DNA from: Lumnitzera littorea
Taxonomy: Eukaryota > Streptophyta > Magnoliopsida > Myrtales > Combretaceae
Length of the DNA stretch: 64,000 bases
Direction: 5' to 3'
Assembly: GCA_024138015.1 (NCBI GenBank)
Contig: JAMXBB010000003.1
Span: 36,826,878 to 36,890,877, forward strand
In this document: positions 35,001-48,662 of the stretch, one piece after another
Numbering within the stretch: the stretch's first letter is position 1
Layout: each line of letters begins with the position of its first letter
Notes under the pieces: generated by a model
The model's database searches: none
The model's input: the letters and a program-made list of their open reading frames with translations, nothing else
Told to the model about the DNA's origin: nothing
Program-made: the position numbers and the translations under genes

Positions 35001-37886
35001 ACATTTAGGGATGTAATCAGGCATATGTTATATAAGGTATCTAATCCATTCAATCCAATAAAAATCTTATATGGTATTATCTTACAGGGTTTAAAGTCCA
35101 ATTTTAGGATACGGTTGAAATCTTATAAGATTTATGGTTAGGTTTTAGGATTAAAAAAACTATGGAAAACCTGACGAGGCAAAAAATAATATATTAACAA
35201 AAAAAATTATACTTAACCTATGCAATTTACACGACTTATACAAGTTCTACATTGTAAGGTATTTTATTTTCAAATTTTATTACTGTATAAGTCAATAAAT
35301 ACAATCTTAATCCTACTTGGCAGCCTTTTACACTACTATTTCTTTCATTCCATTTAAACCGTATGAAAACTTATCCTTGATTGCTTAAACCCTATAAAAA
35401 CTCGCTTTTTATAGGGTTTTTGACCCCATAAAAATAAGTTTTGAGAATGGGAGATAAAATCCAGATCTTATTGGAACAAGTTTAGATTTCGTAAAACTCA
35501 TTTTGAACCCATCCGATTGCATTCCTAAACACATTAGTGTCTAAAATGGGCAAAAAGGGGAGTATAAGTATTGTATTTTGAAAAAGAAGATATCTTATCA
35601 GCGTAATTTACCCTTAATTAAAACATATCAAGATCCATATACTTTATGTATAAAATTAAGTAATACTACATAAATTATATTTGCATATATATTTTAGGAA
35701 CTTTATATATTTATTTTAAGGATAATTAGGCTGGATCTATATGTCAAGTATTATTTTATCACAAACCAATCCAAACCTTACTAAGTACCTAAATATAGCC
35801 AAAAATCTTGTAGGTTGTGTTCAGTGCTCTATTTAACTTTACCTATTAGTATCCTTGTTTTATTTTATTTTATCTTATCTTCTTTGCAATTATATTATAA
35901 TTTGGAAAATAGGAGATTTGAACCTGATCCATTATATTGGAGGATATACTTATTTAAACCATAAACTGATAGGTATGTGGTACATTTTTTGTTTGAGAGA
36001 ACAATATATAAGATAAAAAAACAATTAAATTTTTTATATAATAAATGAGTTATAGAAATCATTCATATGAATTTTTTTTTATATTAAATAAGTTATAGAA
36101 TCATTCATATTTGTAGTAAGATTTGACAAATTTAGCTATGTGTAAAATTGAACATTAAGTTTTATTTTTGTTATTGTGGTTTCATGTAAATTCTTTTATT
36201 CATATTAGGTTATGTAGAAATATCCTTAATACATGTTTGGATTGAGGGAAGGAAAAGGGAAAAGGACAATTTAACGAGATAATTTTACTTTTCCAATACA
36301 TGGAAAGGGAAGGAAAGGGAAAGAAATGAATGTAAGTAAAAAAAGTATATTGGTCTCCCATACAGTCTCATTTACATGCCCGCTTATCCTATGTGTTACA
36401 TCTAGGTGTAGCTTACCTATTTATTATTTTGAGTCTAGAGAGCAAAGTTTCTATTTTGCCCATTAGAAAATAATTATCTTCGATTTAGAAAGAATCATAG
36501 TTCATATAAAATTACAATCTTATCCTTAAATCAAAAGCACACTTCTAATATGTGGGAACTTTTATAATATTTTAAAGTAAAAAATATATTATTAACTTAC
36601 ACTTTGATTTTTTCCCTTCTTATTCTAATAAGGAAACTCATAATCTTTTTCTCTTATTTTCTTTCTTCTCTAATTCTTTTCCTCGATTTTTCTTCTCGCT
36701 TAGTTTCTTTCCTCTTCCTAAACATAGCATGTAGCCTATATATATTTATGTCTCATACATTCGTGTGTTGTCTTAAATGAATATAAATCATAAAGTGCCA
36801 CCTTATTGATTTTTTTTTTCTTGACTAATCATATTACAACTTAACAAAGAAAAATTCAAATTTAATTTATCTCATTAAGATATTGATGTTTATACTACTA
36901 TCTTCAATGGTCTTAACTGCTATTAATATTCTTCGAACATGATAATTAGTGTGTGTTTGACAACAATTACAGAATGATTGCTTAGGAATATAAAAACTTC
37001 ATTAATGCTTGATACGACAAATATGACGATCAAAATCAATGGCATAAAATATAAAAGATTTAACTAATTTTCAGCATGCTAGTAGGAATCATACTTACAA
37101 CCGTCCATGAGTTAAACCGTTTCAAAACTAAATGTATTGTTATTTCCGATATGTGCTGTTAATTTAATTGAATTTATTTGAGTAACAGTTTTGCGTAGAG
37201 GATGATGTAGAGATTAAAGAATGATGGATTACGTAAAGCCACCTGGTTTTGACAGGTAGGGGGCTATAGATAAAGAAGAAGGATGTTAGGGCATAAATTG
37301 GACCACTTAGTCTTCCTAATTCAACTCTCAAATCGTGTTGCGGCAACAAAAATGAAATCAATAAAATATCATGTTGTGGATCTGTCTCCTTCTAGGGACC
37401 ACTAGCTTCCTCTTGGTGGAACATCCTCACATTTTTCTTGCTAATTTCCAAAACCTTATATCCTTGTCTCTATATGTATATGTTATGCATTTTCCACTTG
37501 TATTCAAATTATATCAAGATGCTCGATAAATTAAAGCGATGCCTTCTAGAACCTATTAAATTTATGGAGATGTCCTGAACTTTTTAAGATAATATATATT
37601 TACGTGTTTTGAAATATATTGATACTAGAAAATTTTTTCCTCTATTAGAGGATCAAGTTAGCTGTTTGTATAACTTACACTTTTAATTATTTTTTCCAAA
37701 TGGATTTATTATCTGATTTAGGGAGCTTCTTAATTTATTTCATGATCAGCTATTAATATATAGCTAGTGAGGTGATGAATTGACCTTAAAAAATAAGTAC
37801 AATTATATATAGATAAAAAGGATTGGTTTGATATTGCAAATCTAATGAATAATGTTACAGATATTATCAAATGTGTTTCGAGGGAT
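32054..37886. other. Gene-poor AT-rich spacer upstream of ROPGAP
   Basis: Contains the CT/GA microsatellite at 32434-32453 (probably in the ROPGAP leader), many A/T tracts, and one MITE candidate (36229-36735). No reading frame with recognisable content was found. The ROPGAP promoter must lie in the first part, but I could not assign a TATA box with confidence. Confidence 0.5.
36229..36735. mobile_element. Possible MITE with imperfect terminal inverted repeats
   Basis: The left end reads ATGTTTGGATTGAGGGAAGG and the reverse complement of the right end reads ATGTTTAGGAAGAGGAAAG, about 70% alike. Both ends are purine/pyrimidine-rich, so the match could be compositional. No target duplication was identified. 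Confidence 0.3.
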
Positions 37887-37891
37887 ATAAA

Positions 37892-40141
37892 TGTGTTATC
37901 TTAAAAATTTGAGATATTTTTCATCATTTCTTTAGAGCATCACTATCATCTATCCTAAAAATGTTCATAAATATGCAACTAAAAAAAAATATTTATGGAT
38001 ATATCCCGAAAAAATTGCCAAGATAATTATAAATGTAAAATCCAAATAAAATGGAAAAATAACAAAAGAAAATAGTAAATAAATAGTATTTTATAGTAAG
38101 GGCAAGAGTTAGTATTGTAAATAACAATTGAGGGCGTTTTAGGCATCAAAAAGTTCTATGAACCCTAGTATAAAAGCCTTACATTTATTTTAGAAATCAT
38201 TTTTGCAAACATAAACCTCACATGTAGCCTTTGTGCTTTAGGGTTTTTGTGTTAGACTTGATCTAAGGGAAGAATTCAATGTGTATATGCAAGATTTAAT
38301 TACAAGAAGGATTAAGGTAAGTGATAGGATCACTTTTCTAATGAGTTATTGATCAAGTTCCAATAAAAATTAGTTTTTCTCCTTAGGGTACTATGAAAAA
38401 CAAAATTAAGGTGGTTTATTGAGAGTCCTGGAGCGGATTCTAGGTGGTGGAAGCAAGGATTTTAGATCCCAAAGGTAAGAATCCTGACCTAGACTATTTG
38501 TGTGTTGTTATTTCCTTGGTGTGTTGTTGGATCTTAGAGTTTTAGGTGAGATTTGATTGTAAATTTGAGTTTAGTAGATGTTTTGAGAGGTGTAGGGTTG
38601 GGTTATTGGTTGGAAAACAAAAGGGAAGAGTGGTTTTTGAGATTAAGCATAGGAGGTTGAAGGAGTAGGGGTAAGATGTCACTACAATCTATAGAAATCT
38701 ATAAACTCTAGACTAACGTCTAGGCACCACTCCCCATTAGCATTTGGATGCTAGGCAGTGGAATACTCCTAGATCCTTAATGTTCAGATGCTACGTAATG
38801 CAGCATCCAAATGCTAAGTTCCCTGTTGCATGTAGTGAGTTCCCTTTGGTTCCTAGATGTTTTTCTGAATATGTTTTCTAGGTGTGTTTTTCCATTCTAA
38901 ATCTTATTCAAAACATTTTTAAACATGAATTATCACTCAGAATGTTTCATAAACTAATTTATCCTCTTAGTGATCTTAGGTTCTTCAAGTTACTCAAGTT
39001 ATAATGAGAGTTAGTTGAGTGGTTAAGATTAAGAGTGTGGTCAGATGAGTTAGAAACTAAGTAAGGTGTTTATTTCTCTAGTGAACAAGTAGAGAAGTTA
39101 ACATTTCAAATTCCAAGCAAACTATTTAGTCAGGTACAGGGTATTGTATTGCTACTTGTATGTGTAGGGCCAATACTTGTTAAATGGACTTAATAAATAT
39201 TTGGTCTAAATGAAATGTGTTGCATGTTCTTGGTTGGCCTAAAGGGACCAAGGGGACCAAACTTTAGAGTGACACTCTAATGATTTTATTACGATGTTGT
39301 CCTGATTGGAATTTCACTTTGAAATGATTTAGGTAGTTTAGGTAGTTTAAGTGTTTCTCAGTTCCTAGGATACTTGGAAAAACCCAATACCATACTATAT
39401 ATATGTGTGTGTGTGTGTGTGCAAAAGTTATGAGTTACTCTAAGTTCCGGGATGACAGAACTATCTTATTTGTCAAACATAATAAAAGATAAGAAATCGT
39501 TTATGTTGCATTATAGTAAATGTGAGCTAGTTAATGTGTGTGCTTATGCATTAATTGCTTGATCATGCTTGCGTGTTTGCAACCCTATACTAAGCTTAAT
39601 CTCTTTTTAGGTGTAGGTACATGTTATGAAGAATATGAGGATTACTATGGTGGGTTAGATTATTGTGAGGATGCAACTGATTATAATAATTATTATTTTG
39701 ACAAAGGAGATGGTTTAGTGTAGTTGAGTAGGATCGAGAACTTTATTGAATTATGTTGTCAAATTTATAGTTGTTTATTTCTATTGTAATATAAGTCATG
39801 AGAAGTCACTTGAAACATCTCCTTTTTTGAGTTGGTTTTATGGTTAATATTAATCATGGTAAATTTAAGACTTTAAGTTTTTGTATTTATGTTCCTTGAG
39901 ACAGATAGTGTTGAACTAAGTTTTGGATTTTATTTTCATTGAATAAAAGAGTTGAGAACTTTATCATTCAATAATGTGGTCTAAGGATGTTAAAGACATC
40001 CATGATATTTTCTGAAAATATTATAGATTTTATGTTGAATACGTATATGAAGAAGCTAGCAAGTTTAATCTAGATACCAGATATATCAATAGATTATAGG
40101 TATCTGGCAAGCTATAATTATCTAAGTTTTGGGGCATTACA
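37892..40141 (+). mobile_element. Solo LTR (2.25 kb) of a Gypsy element, TSD ATAAA
   Basis: Starts TGTGTTATCTTAAAAATTTG and ends TTTTGGGGCATTACA, flanked by ATAAA on both sides (37887-37891 and 40142-40146). The end matches the LTR end class seen at 1-314. A TATA-like TATAAAAGCC at about 38170 would mark transcription. It contains a GT microsatellite (about 39396-39421) and a near-repeated GCATTTGGATGCTA / GCATCCAAATGCTA pair at about 38740-38820 that forms an inverted repeat. The small frame at 39538-39723 is inside the LTR and is not a gene. Confidence 0.75.
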
Positions 40142-40748
40142 ATAAACTAGTCTAAATATTCATGATTTACTAAAAATTCATTTAAACTTTTTAGTTTTAT
40201 CTATACATTGTTTATATGAACATTGGTCGCTTAACAAGATAAATCAAGTTTGATTCTCTCTTCCTCTAATAGTTGTAATATGATGTAGCTTAAAGAAAAG
40301 AAGAAGAAATACTTTTTAGTTTTAAAATCCTTTTGTGTGTAGCCTTAAGACATACAATTAGTGGGAAGGTTACAGTAAGAGACAATTAAAACCATAGGGA
40401 AAAATGTAGAGTAAAGGTTTGTATTTGTATAGTTTTAGCAAAAAAGGGGCTTGGATTTTTTATGTATGCATTCAAGGGACTGTGTTTATAATTTATCCTC
40501 ATTTAAAGGTTTCCATCCATTTTACATCAATGAAATTCGACATGGCATGCATGGGGGCCTCAGACAAGGGTAATTTATAAATGCAAGTCATGTCGAGGTC
40601 TTTTTTTTTTTTTTTTTTTTGCAAAAATGCAAAAACATGGATCATTCCTTTACATTTTTCTAGATAAACTATAATTAAATAAATAAAATATTTTATTGAA
40701 TTGATTTTACTCAATTTCCACTCTATTTTTAGAATTACTGTTCATTTA

Positions 40749-41641
40749 TATAGTTTTGGATGGAATGATAAAATATTTAGGAATAAATATAGTAAGTAAA
40801 TAAATTTCATTAAAAGACTCAATGATTAATATTAGAAATATATAAACATTATAATTTATTTAGATAGTAATTAGATTAAAGAACATTTTGTGTATATGAG
40901 TTGCAATTGTTTAAAATTATCTCTATTTTGAATTTCTTACGCATTATTTGAGATAAAAAATAAATCAATAAAGTATAAACAACATTAGGGAGAATGAAAG
41001 TACAATCTCATTTCTCATATTTATAGGAATGTCATTGGATGGAAATAAAATATCACTATAATGTTTGTATTTTCTAATTTTAATTATTGAATCTTTAATG
41101 AAAATTAATTTATTTATCATATCTATCCATAAGTATTATACAATTCGAAGTGTGGTGGAAATTTTCATATAAATTTGTAATAGGTTTTATGGAAATATTT
41201 TGTGATTTCTAATCTATGAACTAAGAAATAAATAGTGTAAATTTGCTTGGATGGCTAGGTGTATGGAATTGTTTATAAAACCAGTAATATGGAAGGAGTA
41301 ATCGCATACAACTCTTTTGATTCTTCGAATTCGGAGAAATTATTTTTGAATGCAATAATGGGTTCAAGTATAATGTCTTTTTGTTATTTTTCATTGATGA
41401 TTTCTGATAAAAGATGTACATGAAATATGTAATGGTCGCCTCAAGATTGAAAAAAAATCTAGAACATTTTAATATTTTTTAATACATGCCAGTACATGTG
41501 CCAACACATCTATTTTCTATTTTGTATCTTTTCTTTTTCTATTTTCTATATTATTTTCCTTTTCTTCTAATGAAATTCTAATTTCTAAATATACTATGAA
41601 GTATGAATTAACCTTACAGCACAATTCTATCCAAAACTATA
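40749..41641. mobile_element. Possible MITE: 18-bp terminal inverted repeats
   Basis: TATAGTTTTGGATGGAAT at 40749-40766 pairs with ATTCTATCCAAAACTATA at 41624-41641 with one mismatch. The 893-bp interior is AT-rich with no frame. Target duplication is uncertain (TA at most), so the element class is not assigned. Confidence 0.4.
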
Positions 41642-42398
41642 GAATATTTGTCTAGAAAGGAGAAAAGTTTAGAAGAGAATTAGAATAAAATAAATTCAAT
41701 AAAATGTACAAAAGTAATATTATAAGTAAAAATATTCTATTTATTTAATTATGATTTATCTAGAAGATTATAAAGGAAGGGCCTATATTTTTGTAATTTT
41801 GCAAGAAAGGGCCTTATTTTCTCAAATATGCATTTAGAGACCTAAATTTATAATCATGTTGCATTAGATCCAATTAATGGTAAATGGACGGAAGCCCTCA
41901 AACGAAGATAACTTATAAACATCCATATTATTTAAGGGAAAATAAGAAAATAACTAACTCTAACTATAATTCAATTATAAAAATTTTAATATAAGATTTT
42001 ATTATATTTCTTTCTCTTTCTCTCCTTTTACTCTCTTTCTATCATTATAACTAACAATTTTCTCTCTCTCTCCTCTTTTCCACATTATAAACCCATCTTC
42101 CCATCTCTCTCACTCTCCTCCCCTCCTCAACCCCACTACCCTCTCTCTCTCTCCTCTCTCTCTCTTATCATTACAAATATAATATTTATTCATAATTTTA
42201 ATATTTTTATTCTCATGATACGGATACTTTCCATAATCATTAACTATTTATTCGCTCACTTTCTATTAATAATCACACTAGAAATCATTTAACAAATTTT
42301 ATCTTATTAAAAAACTTCAAAGAATTCAAGAAATAAATTATTCAAATTGAAAAACTTATAATTTGATTGTAAAAGTTTTAAAACATTTTTAATGTGTT

Positions 42399-42430
<32 letters not shown>

Positions 42431-43467
42431 CACTACATCGCAAATGCACTGTCTACAAATGCATAGTCCAAGTTCTTTTTTGCAAAAACTGTACAAATGC
42501 AAGCTCCTCCTCTGCATTTATCCCTAAAATCATATCATCTAAACAAACAAACATATTAAATAGAAAAATGATTGTATCCTTGCTTTCTAGTTGAGCATTA
42601 ATTGATTTTAACGACCGGAAGAAACAATGAATAAATGACGTTTAAATTCACTAATTACGCTCACAAGTAAATGATCATTGATGCGTTGCAAACCGCAACT
42701 CTTTATGCGGTCCCGCGGACAGAAACCTAAAATACATGGATATTAGTTTTTTTTCTAAACTAATTCCTTTCTTCGTTTTTTTTTTGGCCCATCGCCTATA
42801 ATGCGATTTCTGCTTTAAGTTTGCTTATATTATATGCATAGCTCAAGCAATTAGCTATAATATTGAAGAGCAAGTGTGCTTTTTAAGTGTTGTTAAAACT
42901 TTTTTAACTTTTATTTTATCCAACTATAAAGATATTATCATTTTCTATTCTGCTATATGTGCAATGAGTGTTAAATGATAAACTTGACTATATTTTATTT
43001 GTAAATTATTTTATACTTTATTTATGCAGCTCATGATTAATTAATTAATTTGTCAATACCTTTATAATTTAGAGTTATGAACTCCGATTTTTAAATAGAA
43101 TGGAATATGTTCTAAGTGTCCCTTTTTCATTAGCGGTAATATATGTATAATTAGGGAAAAAATTAATTTTTTAATTAACTTTGAATATGTGCATGGTAAA
43201 GTGTACATCCCATTGATTTGATTATAAAGTAGTCATCATTTCTCTGAATTTGTTTTCTTCCACTATATGTTACATCTAATAACTTGGAGTTCACTACCAC
43301 TACTCTATTTAATTACGATTTAAAAAATATGTAATAATAGATGATTTTCAACTAACCTTTTATTTATTTTCACAGCATTATAGCACTTATCATCCCTTCG
43401 CTTAGATCTCAAGTCAAGTTATAATTACCACATAATATAAGATATGAGAGAGAGAAAATCCTAACAA

Positions 43468-43503
<36 letters not shown>

Positions 43504-46500
43504 TACGTGAGTCCATGAACTCTGTCCAATGACAACAAAAAAAAAATAAAATAAAAGAGAAAGTGTACCCACGTGGATCCATCGTGACAATGTTGTCTAT
43601 GCTTCTTTTCCAGTAAGGAGATTCTTTCAATTTATCTACTTTGTTAGAAAATAAGAATACATTTTGTATTTCAGGTACTTGATTTGCTTTTTAATTTTAT
43701 CAAATATTTGACATAAACATATATGAAGGATTCCTTTAAATCTAATATAACTACCTTAATTTCACAGCCTCCTTCATATATTTTCATTTACTGTCTTGAT
43801 ATGCTATATATTTTTTCATGTACACGTATTACACATATATAATTTTAAAAAAGATTCAATACATTACGTGAATAAATTAATAGTACATAATATCAATGAT
43901 AATACTTATATTTTAATAAATTATTATTTATATTTTTATATATTAAAATTTTATTAATATTTATATATATTTAATTAGGACATGTTAAAAGCATTTTCCT
44001 GCTACTGGTTTAAGAAACCAAGGATTTGCATCATGGTTTCATCAGTCGTAATACCTATAAGAAACAGAAGATTGCAGATTCCATCGATGCACAACCCTAG
44101 AGGCTAGAAATTAAATGAGAATACCAAGTCAACCCCATGACCTTGAAGGCTCCGCAGTGAATTTATGGCAGCTATTAAGAGACTTTGGGCACAACAGTCG
44201 AAGTGAATATTTAATTTTATTGGGAATTCTTAAATAATCCTTATTTTACTCGTCAAAGGGTATAAACAGAAAATTGCAAAGAAAAACATTGAAAGAGTTG
44301 CGATTTGAGAAAGGACTTTATACCTTTCTCTTGGAGATGGAAAGCACTTTCACCTAATGGAAAATAAAATAAAAGGAGCCAAACTTAAGATTCTTTTCTT
44401 CCCCTCCATAAAGATGGATTTTATTCGGCTAAAATAAGGCATAGTAGCGAAATCAATTGTATAAGAGGATTTATAAATGAATAATTGAGGTTTACAGAAG
44501 ACACATTTTTTAAAAGGTCAATATGTTGCATATTGAAGATATTACCATTTCTCTTAGAAAAATAAAATAGCTCTAACCAGTATATTTAGCATGTTTGATC
44601 ATTCTTTCAAGTGAGAAGATTGGTAATTGAGTAAAACCATCATAATCAAGCTAGCATAACAGAAGTAGAGAAATGAGGACAAAAAGGACTTCATTTGGAT
44701 GAATTGGCTGAAACAAAATTTTGTTGAAATTATTTAGAATGTTTGAACAAGGCACTGTAGTGGTCAAAGTATACCTTCCATTGAACTTTTGTTTGGACAA
44801 AGGTACTCCTTATTTGGCAAAATCTATTTAGCAGCCTCATTTATGATTTATAAAATGGGTCATTTTTCTTCCGCACTCTTTACCGTCTACTCTACTGATA
44901 CACCGTCAATTTTATGTCCAAAACTTTTAAGTACCTAAAAAAGAAATTCCCAAAACATAGTGAGCAAAATTCTCCACAAGCATCCTACTGCATCACTCAC
45001 ACACGTATGCCATATAACAAGACTAATACTATCGTAAATAATCATTAATTATCTTATTTAGGTATGACAAACAATACAATCTTGACATACTAAAACTTTG
45101 ATAACATTTATAGTTACAAACTTAACCATGGTGAAGGTCCAACATCTCCCATCACCCACGATAACCAATTTCTCGTTCCAAAGTAACTACATTAGCCATT
45201 GGTATTACCAATCCATTATAATCCTCCACAAAGGCATTGCATACTACTAGTGTAATTCAGTTACAATTTTCTTATCAGTAGTTTATTTGTATCTCTACCA
45301 AAAATAAATAAATAAATAAGCTAATTTGTATCACAGCAACTAACTAATTAACAATTCTTGCATATTTGCATATACAGTTCAAAGCCTAATCTATACAATC
45401 ACATTACTCTAGATTGCAAGCCCGACAAAATGCTACAACTCTGTCCTTGACCATTACTTCCTGTATCCTAGCACTCCTAGTATAGGTACATGCACATATA
45501 GCAAACGAGCTAATCAAGGCACGCATGATTTTAATCTAAGCCTATACCCATAACCGCACAGGCAATGATAAGGAAACTCACCTCTTTTGCCTAGCTTACG
45601 ATTCAAGTACTCTAAATAAATCTTCTGGTGATTTCCCTGTAATGTAGGTGGTTACTATTAATTCACAATCTCTCTAATTTATTGCTTCAACTATTTTAAG
45701 TTTTAATAGGTTCGGATTTCATCATAGTTGAAATATGTAAATCCTTATATTTTGAATTTGATAGAAAAGTGAAGCGGTGCTAGATATTACCCACTTAAGT
45801 TGATTGAAAAGAAATTTGGTCAACCTACCTAATTTGAATTGCATTGATAGAAATGTGGCTTATGACCCATGATAAAATCTAAGTCTCTTTTTACAAGCTA
45901 ACTTCCCCTAATTTTATACTTAGATTTATGAATTTTGATTTCTTTTAAAAACTACGCGTTAATGAATTAGGATGCTATTTGAAATATTATCAAATCTTAA
46001 GGGTAACCCAAATTCTTTTAAGATTTAAACTTAGTCTATCATTTCATGTAAAACCTATTACTTTTATTATCGTTTCTTAGAAATTTTACCTTTGCTTCAA
46101 GTTCCTAAAGGCTATGTCCTAAATAGATCATTTGTCAGATGAATACTCTTATAAGGTTTAAGTTTCTCTTTCTATGCTTGAGGAAAGAATTCTTTATTTT
46201 AGACTCTTGCTAATGTTCTATATTAATTTAATTAGTAAATTCTAGATTATAATTCTTAAGGTTTATAGGTATTTTGATTGTGATTGATTCCTAATTTCTT
46301 TCTAACTAAGGTCTCGATACATACCCATTTACGATGCATAATTAAAAGTTTCTTTTATCTCTTAAAACACCAATAGAAATATTACTAAAATAATTCGTGA
46401 GAAAAAATTCAAGGTAATATTTATAGAGTTACTGATAGGTTTCAAGCAAATCTATATAAGTAAATTTTTTTTATTTGTTTGAAATATTTAATTATTCAAT

Positions 46501-48469
46501 CTAATAATTTAAATATAATAGTTATTTATGACAAGTATGTCTCGTGGTCATTATTTTTATATATATTGTTATGTTATATTTATTTATTTTAATTTTATGG
46601 TTCCAAGGATTTTAGTTTAGATGATGCATAATCTTAAATAGTGAGATTGTAAGAGGTTTGAATTGTTAATCTTATCTCTCTATAATTATTTCTAATAACC
46701 TAAATCTAAGTGGGCTTTCTGGTTAAACATGTATCATAGTTCTAGTTTAGGATTTGTGTTGTTCCTATTGCTTTAACATTTGTTTGGAGATTATCGGCTA
46801 TAATGTAATCAAAAGACATGATTTGATAAATTTATGTCCTTTCTTGTCAGTTACTGTTGCTATTTGATGCACCTGTGTGTGTCTGGCAATGCTACTCATG
46901 GATTGGTCATCCATGGGGATAGATTAGTAAATTTGGAGCAAGATTGAGGTGATAGTTCTAAGTAAGTTTAGCATTTAAGCATATAACATACTTGAGCGGA
47001 GGATGGTAATAGCAAATTGGTACATTCAATCACAATAATCCATTAGAATTTAAAATACTATATAGTTTTTCATTTTTTTTTATAATTTTTTTTATCACCA
47101 TTATTCCTTAGTATTTTCAAGTGGTTACCTATTGTGAATAAGTTCAATATGTTCCCAGAACAAGTACCAGCTATTCAATTAGATTAATTGGGCTTCTTTA
47201 ATTAACAAGACTCTAGACCTATATTTTTATATTACCACGTGTCGAAGTTAAATTATATGTTATCTATCGTGATCTATGGTATACTTATATTTCCGTTTGC
47301 TAATTTATATTTTCATTTAAAATTTGATCCCTTGTTCTTGTTCGGGACAAATTGGAGTTAAATGTAAGGTTTTTTAATCACTAAATCATTTTTAGTGGGT
47401 TTGACAACTCGAGCTAGAAAGCATGACACTTTGAAAATTAGCACAGCCATCTTTATGTGCTTTCTCAATTTACACGTATCATTAGGCGCTCTAGACCACT
47501 TCACTCACGATAGGATTATACCAGTCGATACAAACTTGTGCCATCTTCCATGGTAGCTACATAAGAGAGAGAGAGAGAGACTCGAATAAGTGAGCTACAT
47601 TGTATTACTAGTATTTGGGGTTGGGTTATGCCACAATAGCTTGTACAATATGATGATATAAGCTAATTTTTGAAACACAACGAATTGATCTTAGTTAAAA
47701 GACTTTTTTCAATTCATTTTAAGAAGTTGGGGCCTCAAATAAAAATAAAAAGCAAAGCATTTAATGACTCAAATAGAACTTAAGTTTTGTTTATTTCTAA
47801 TTGAAACAAATGTTTGACTATATATTGTACAAATATGAAAGAAAAATGAAGAGTCGAGCCTTTACCATCCATCCAGCGGTAGGATGGTATTCGTTTTATA
47901 TAGGTTATGAGGTAATGATTTTTTAAAGGTTGATAACAAAATTCCTGACATTTTTAATTCACCTTTGTTGTTTACTCTAGCCTTAAACGAAATTCTTATT
48001 ATTTATATATAATATCCCAGCTCTATCTTCTGAAAAGAATGGAAACAAACTCTTATCTTGTGCCACTTGTCCCTAATGTATGGAAAAATCAACACCCACG
48101 TATGCTAATCCGAAATTGCGCCGCTGGGCGCGTAGAATAGGCATCGATGCGGGCACAACATGGATGGCGAGTTCAACAATATCAGCCAAATTTTGCTCGT
48201 GTTGCGGCGCGAGTTTCTAGGATATATATTGTTGTAGACATTGATGCGTGGATCCGGTTAGGTGTCGTATCAACAGACCATCGGTCCCAAGGATAACAAC
48301 AAAAAGAAAATGTCCAACAAGATAAAGTCCCACTCTTAATTAAAACATTCGTGTCGTCAAATAGCATTCCACGTATTGATGGTGCGTTTTCCTTTTCCAC
48401 AATACCTAACGTGTTCTTGAAAAGGGACAACATAATTTATAATCCCCGAGAACCTAGTAAAAAAAAATG

Positions 48470-48662
48470 GTTTTACAAGCAAGCTTCATTTTTGCATGCA
48501 TAGTTATCCTTTTCCTTTCTTTCTTATTTATTCGTAGGAGTCGGTCCAACAATTTTCATCCATTGCAACATAAGATATAGAAAAGTCGTTTTACATGCGA
48601 CGAACTTCATTTTCTCCAACCATGTTTATCTGCTTTCTTTCTTTTATTTATGGAAGTCGTTG
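48470..48662. repeat. Diverged tandem duplication
   Basis: 48470-48545 and 48588-48662 share TTTTACA-GC, CTTCATTTT, TTTCTTTCTT and GTAG/GGAAGTCG in the same order. Non-coding; origin unknown. Confidence 0.45.

Noticed and set aside
38161..39723. Possible small gene with TATA box at 38.17 kb and frame at 39538-39723
   Set aside because: Both lie inside a solo LTR with a clear ATAAA target duplication.
48182..48433. 83-codon minus frame near the GC-rich patch
   Set aside because: No recognisable motif, leader or splice context; kept only as a composition finding.
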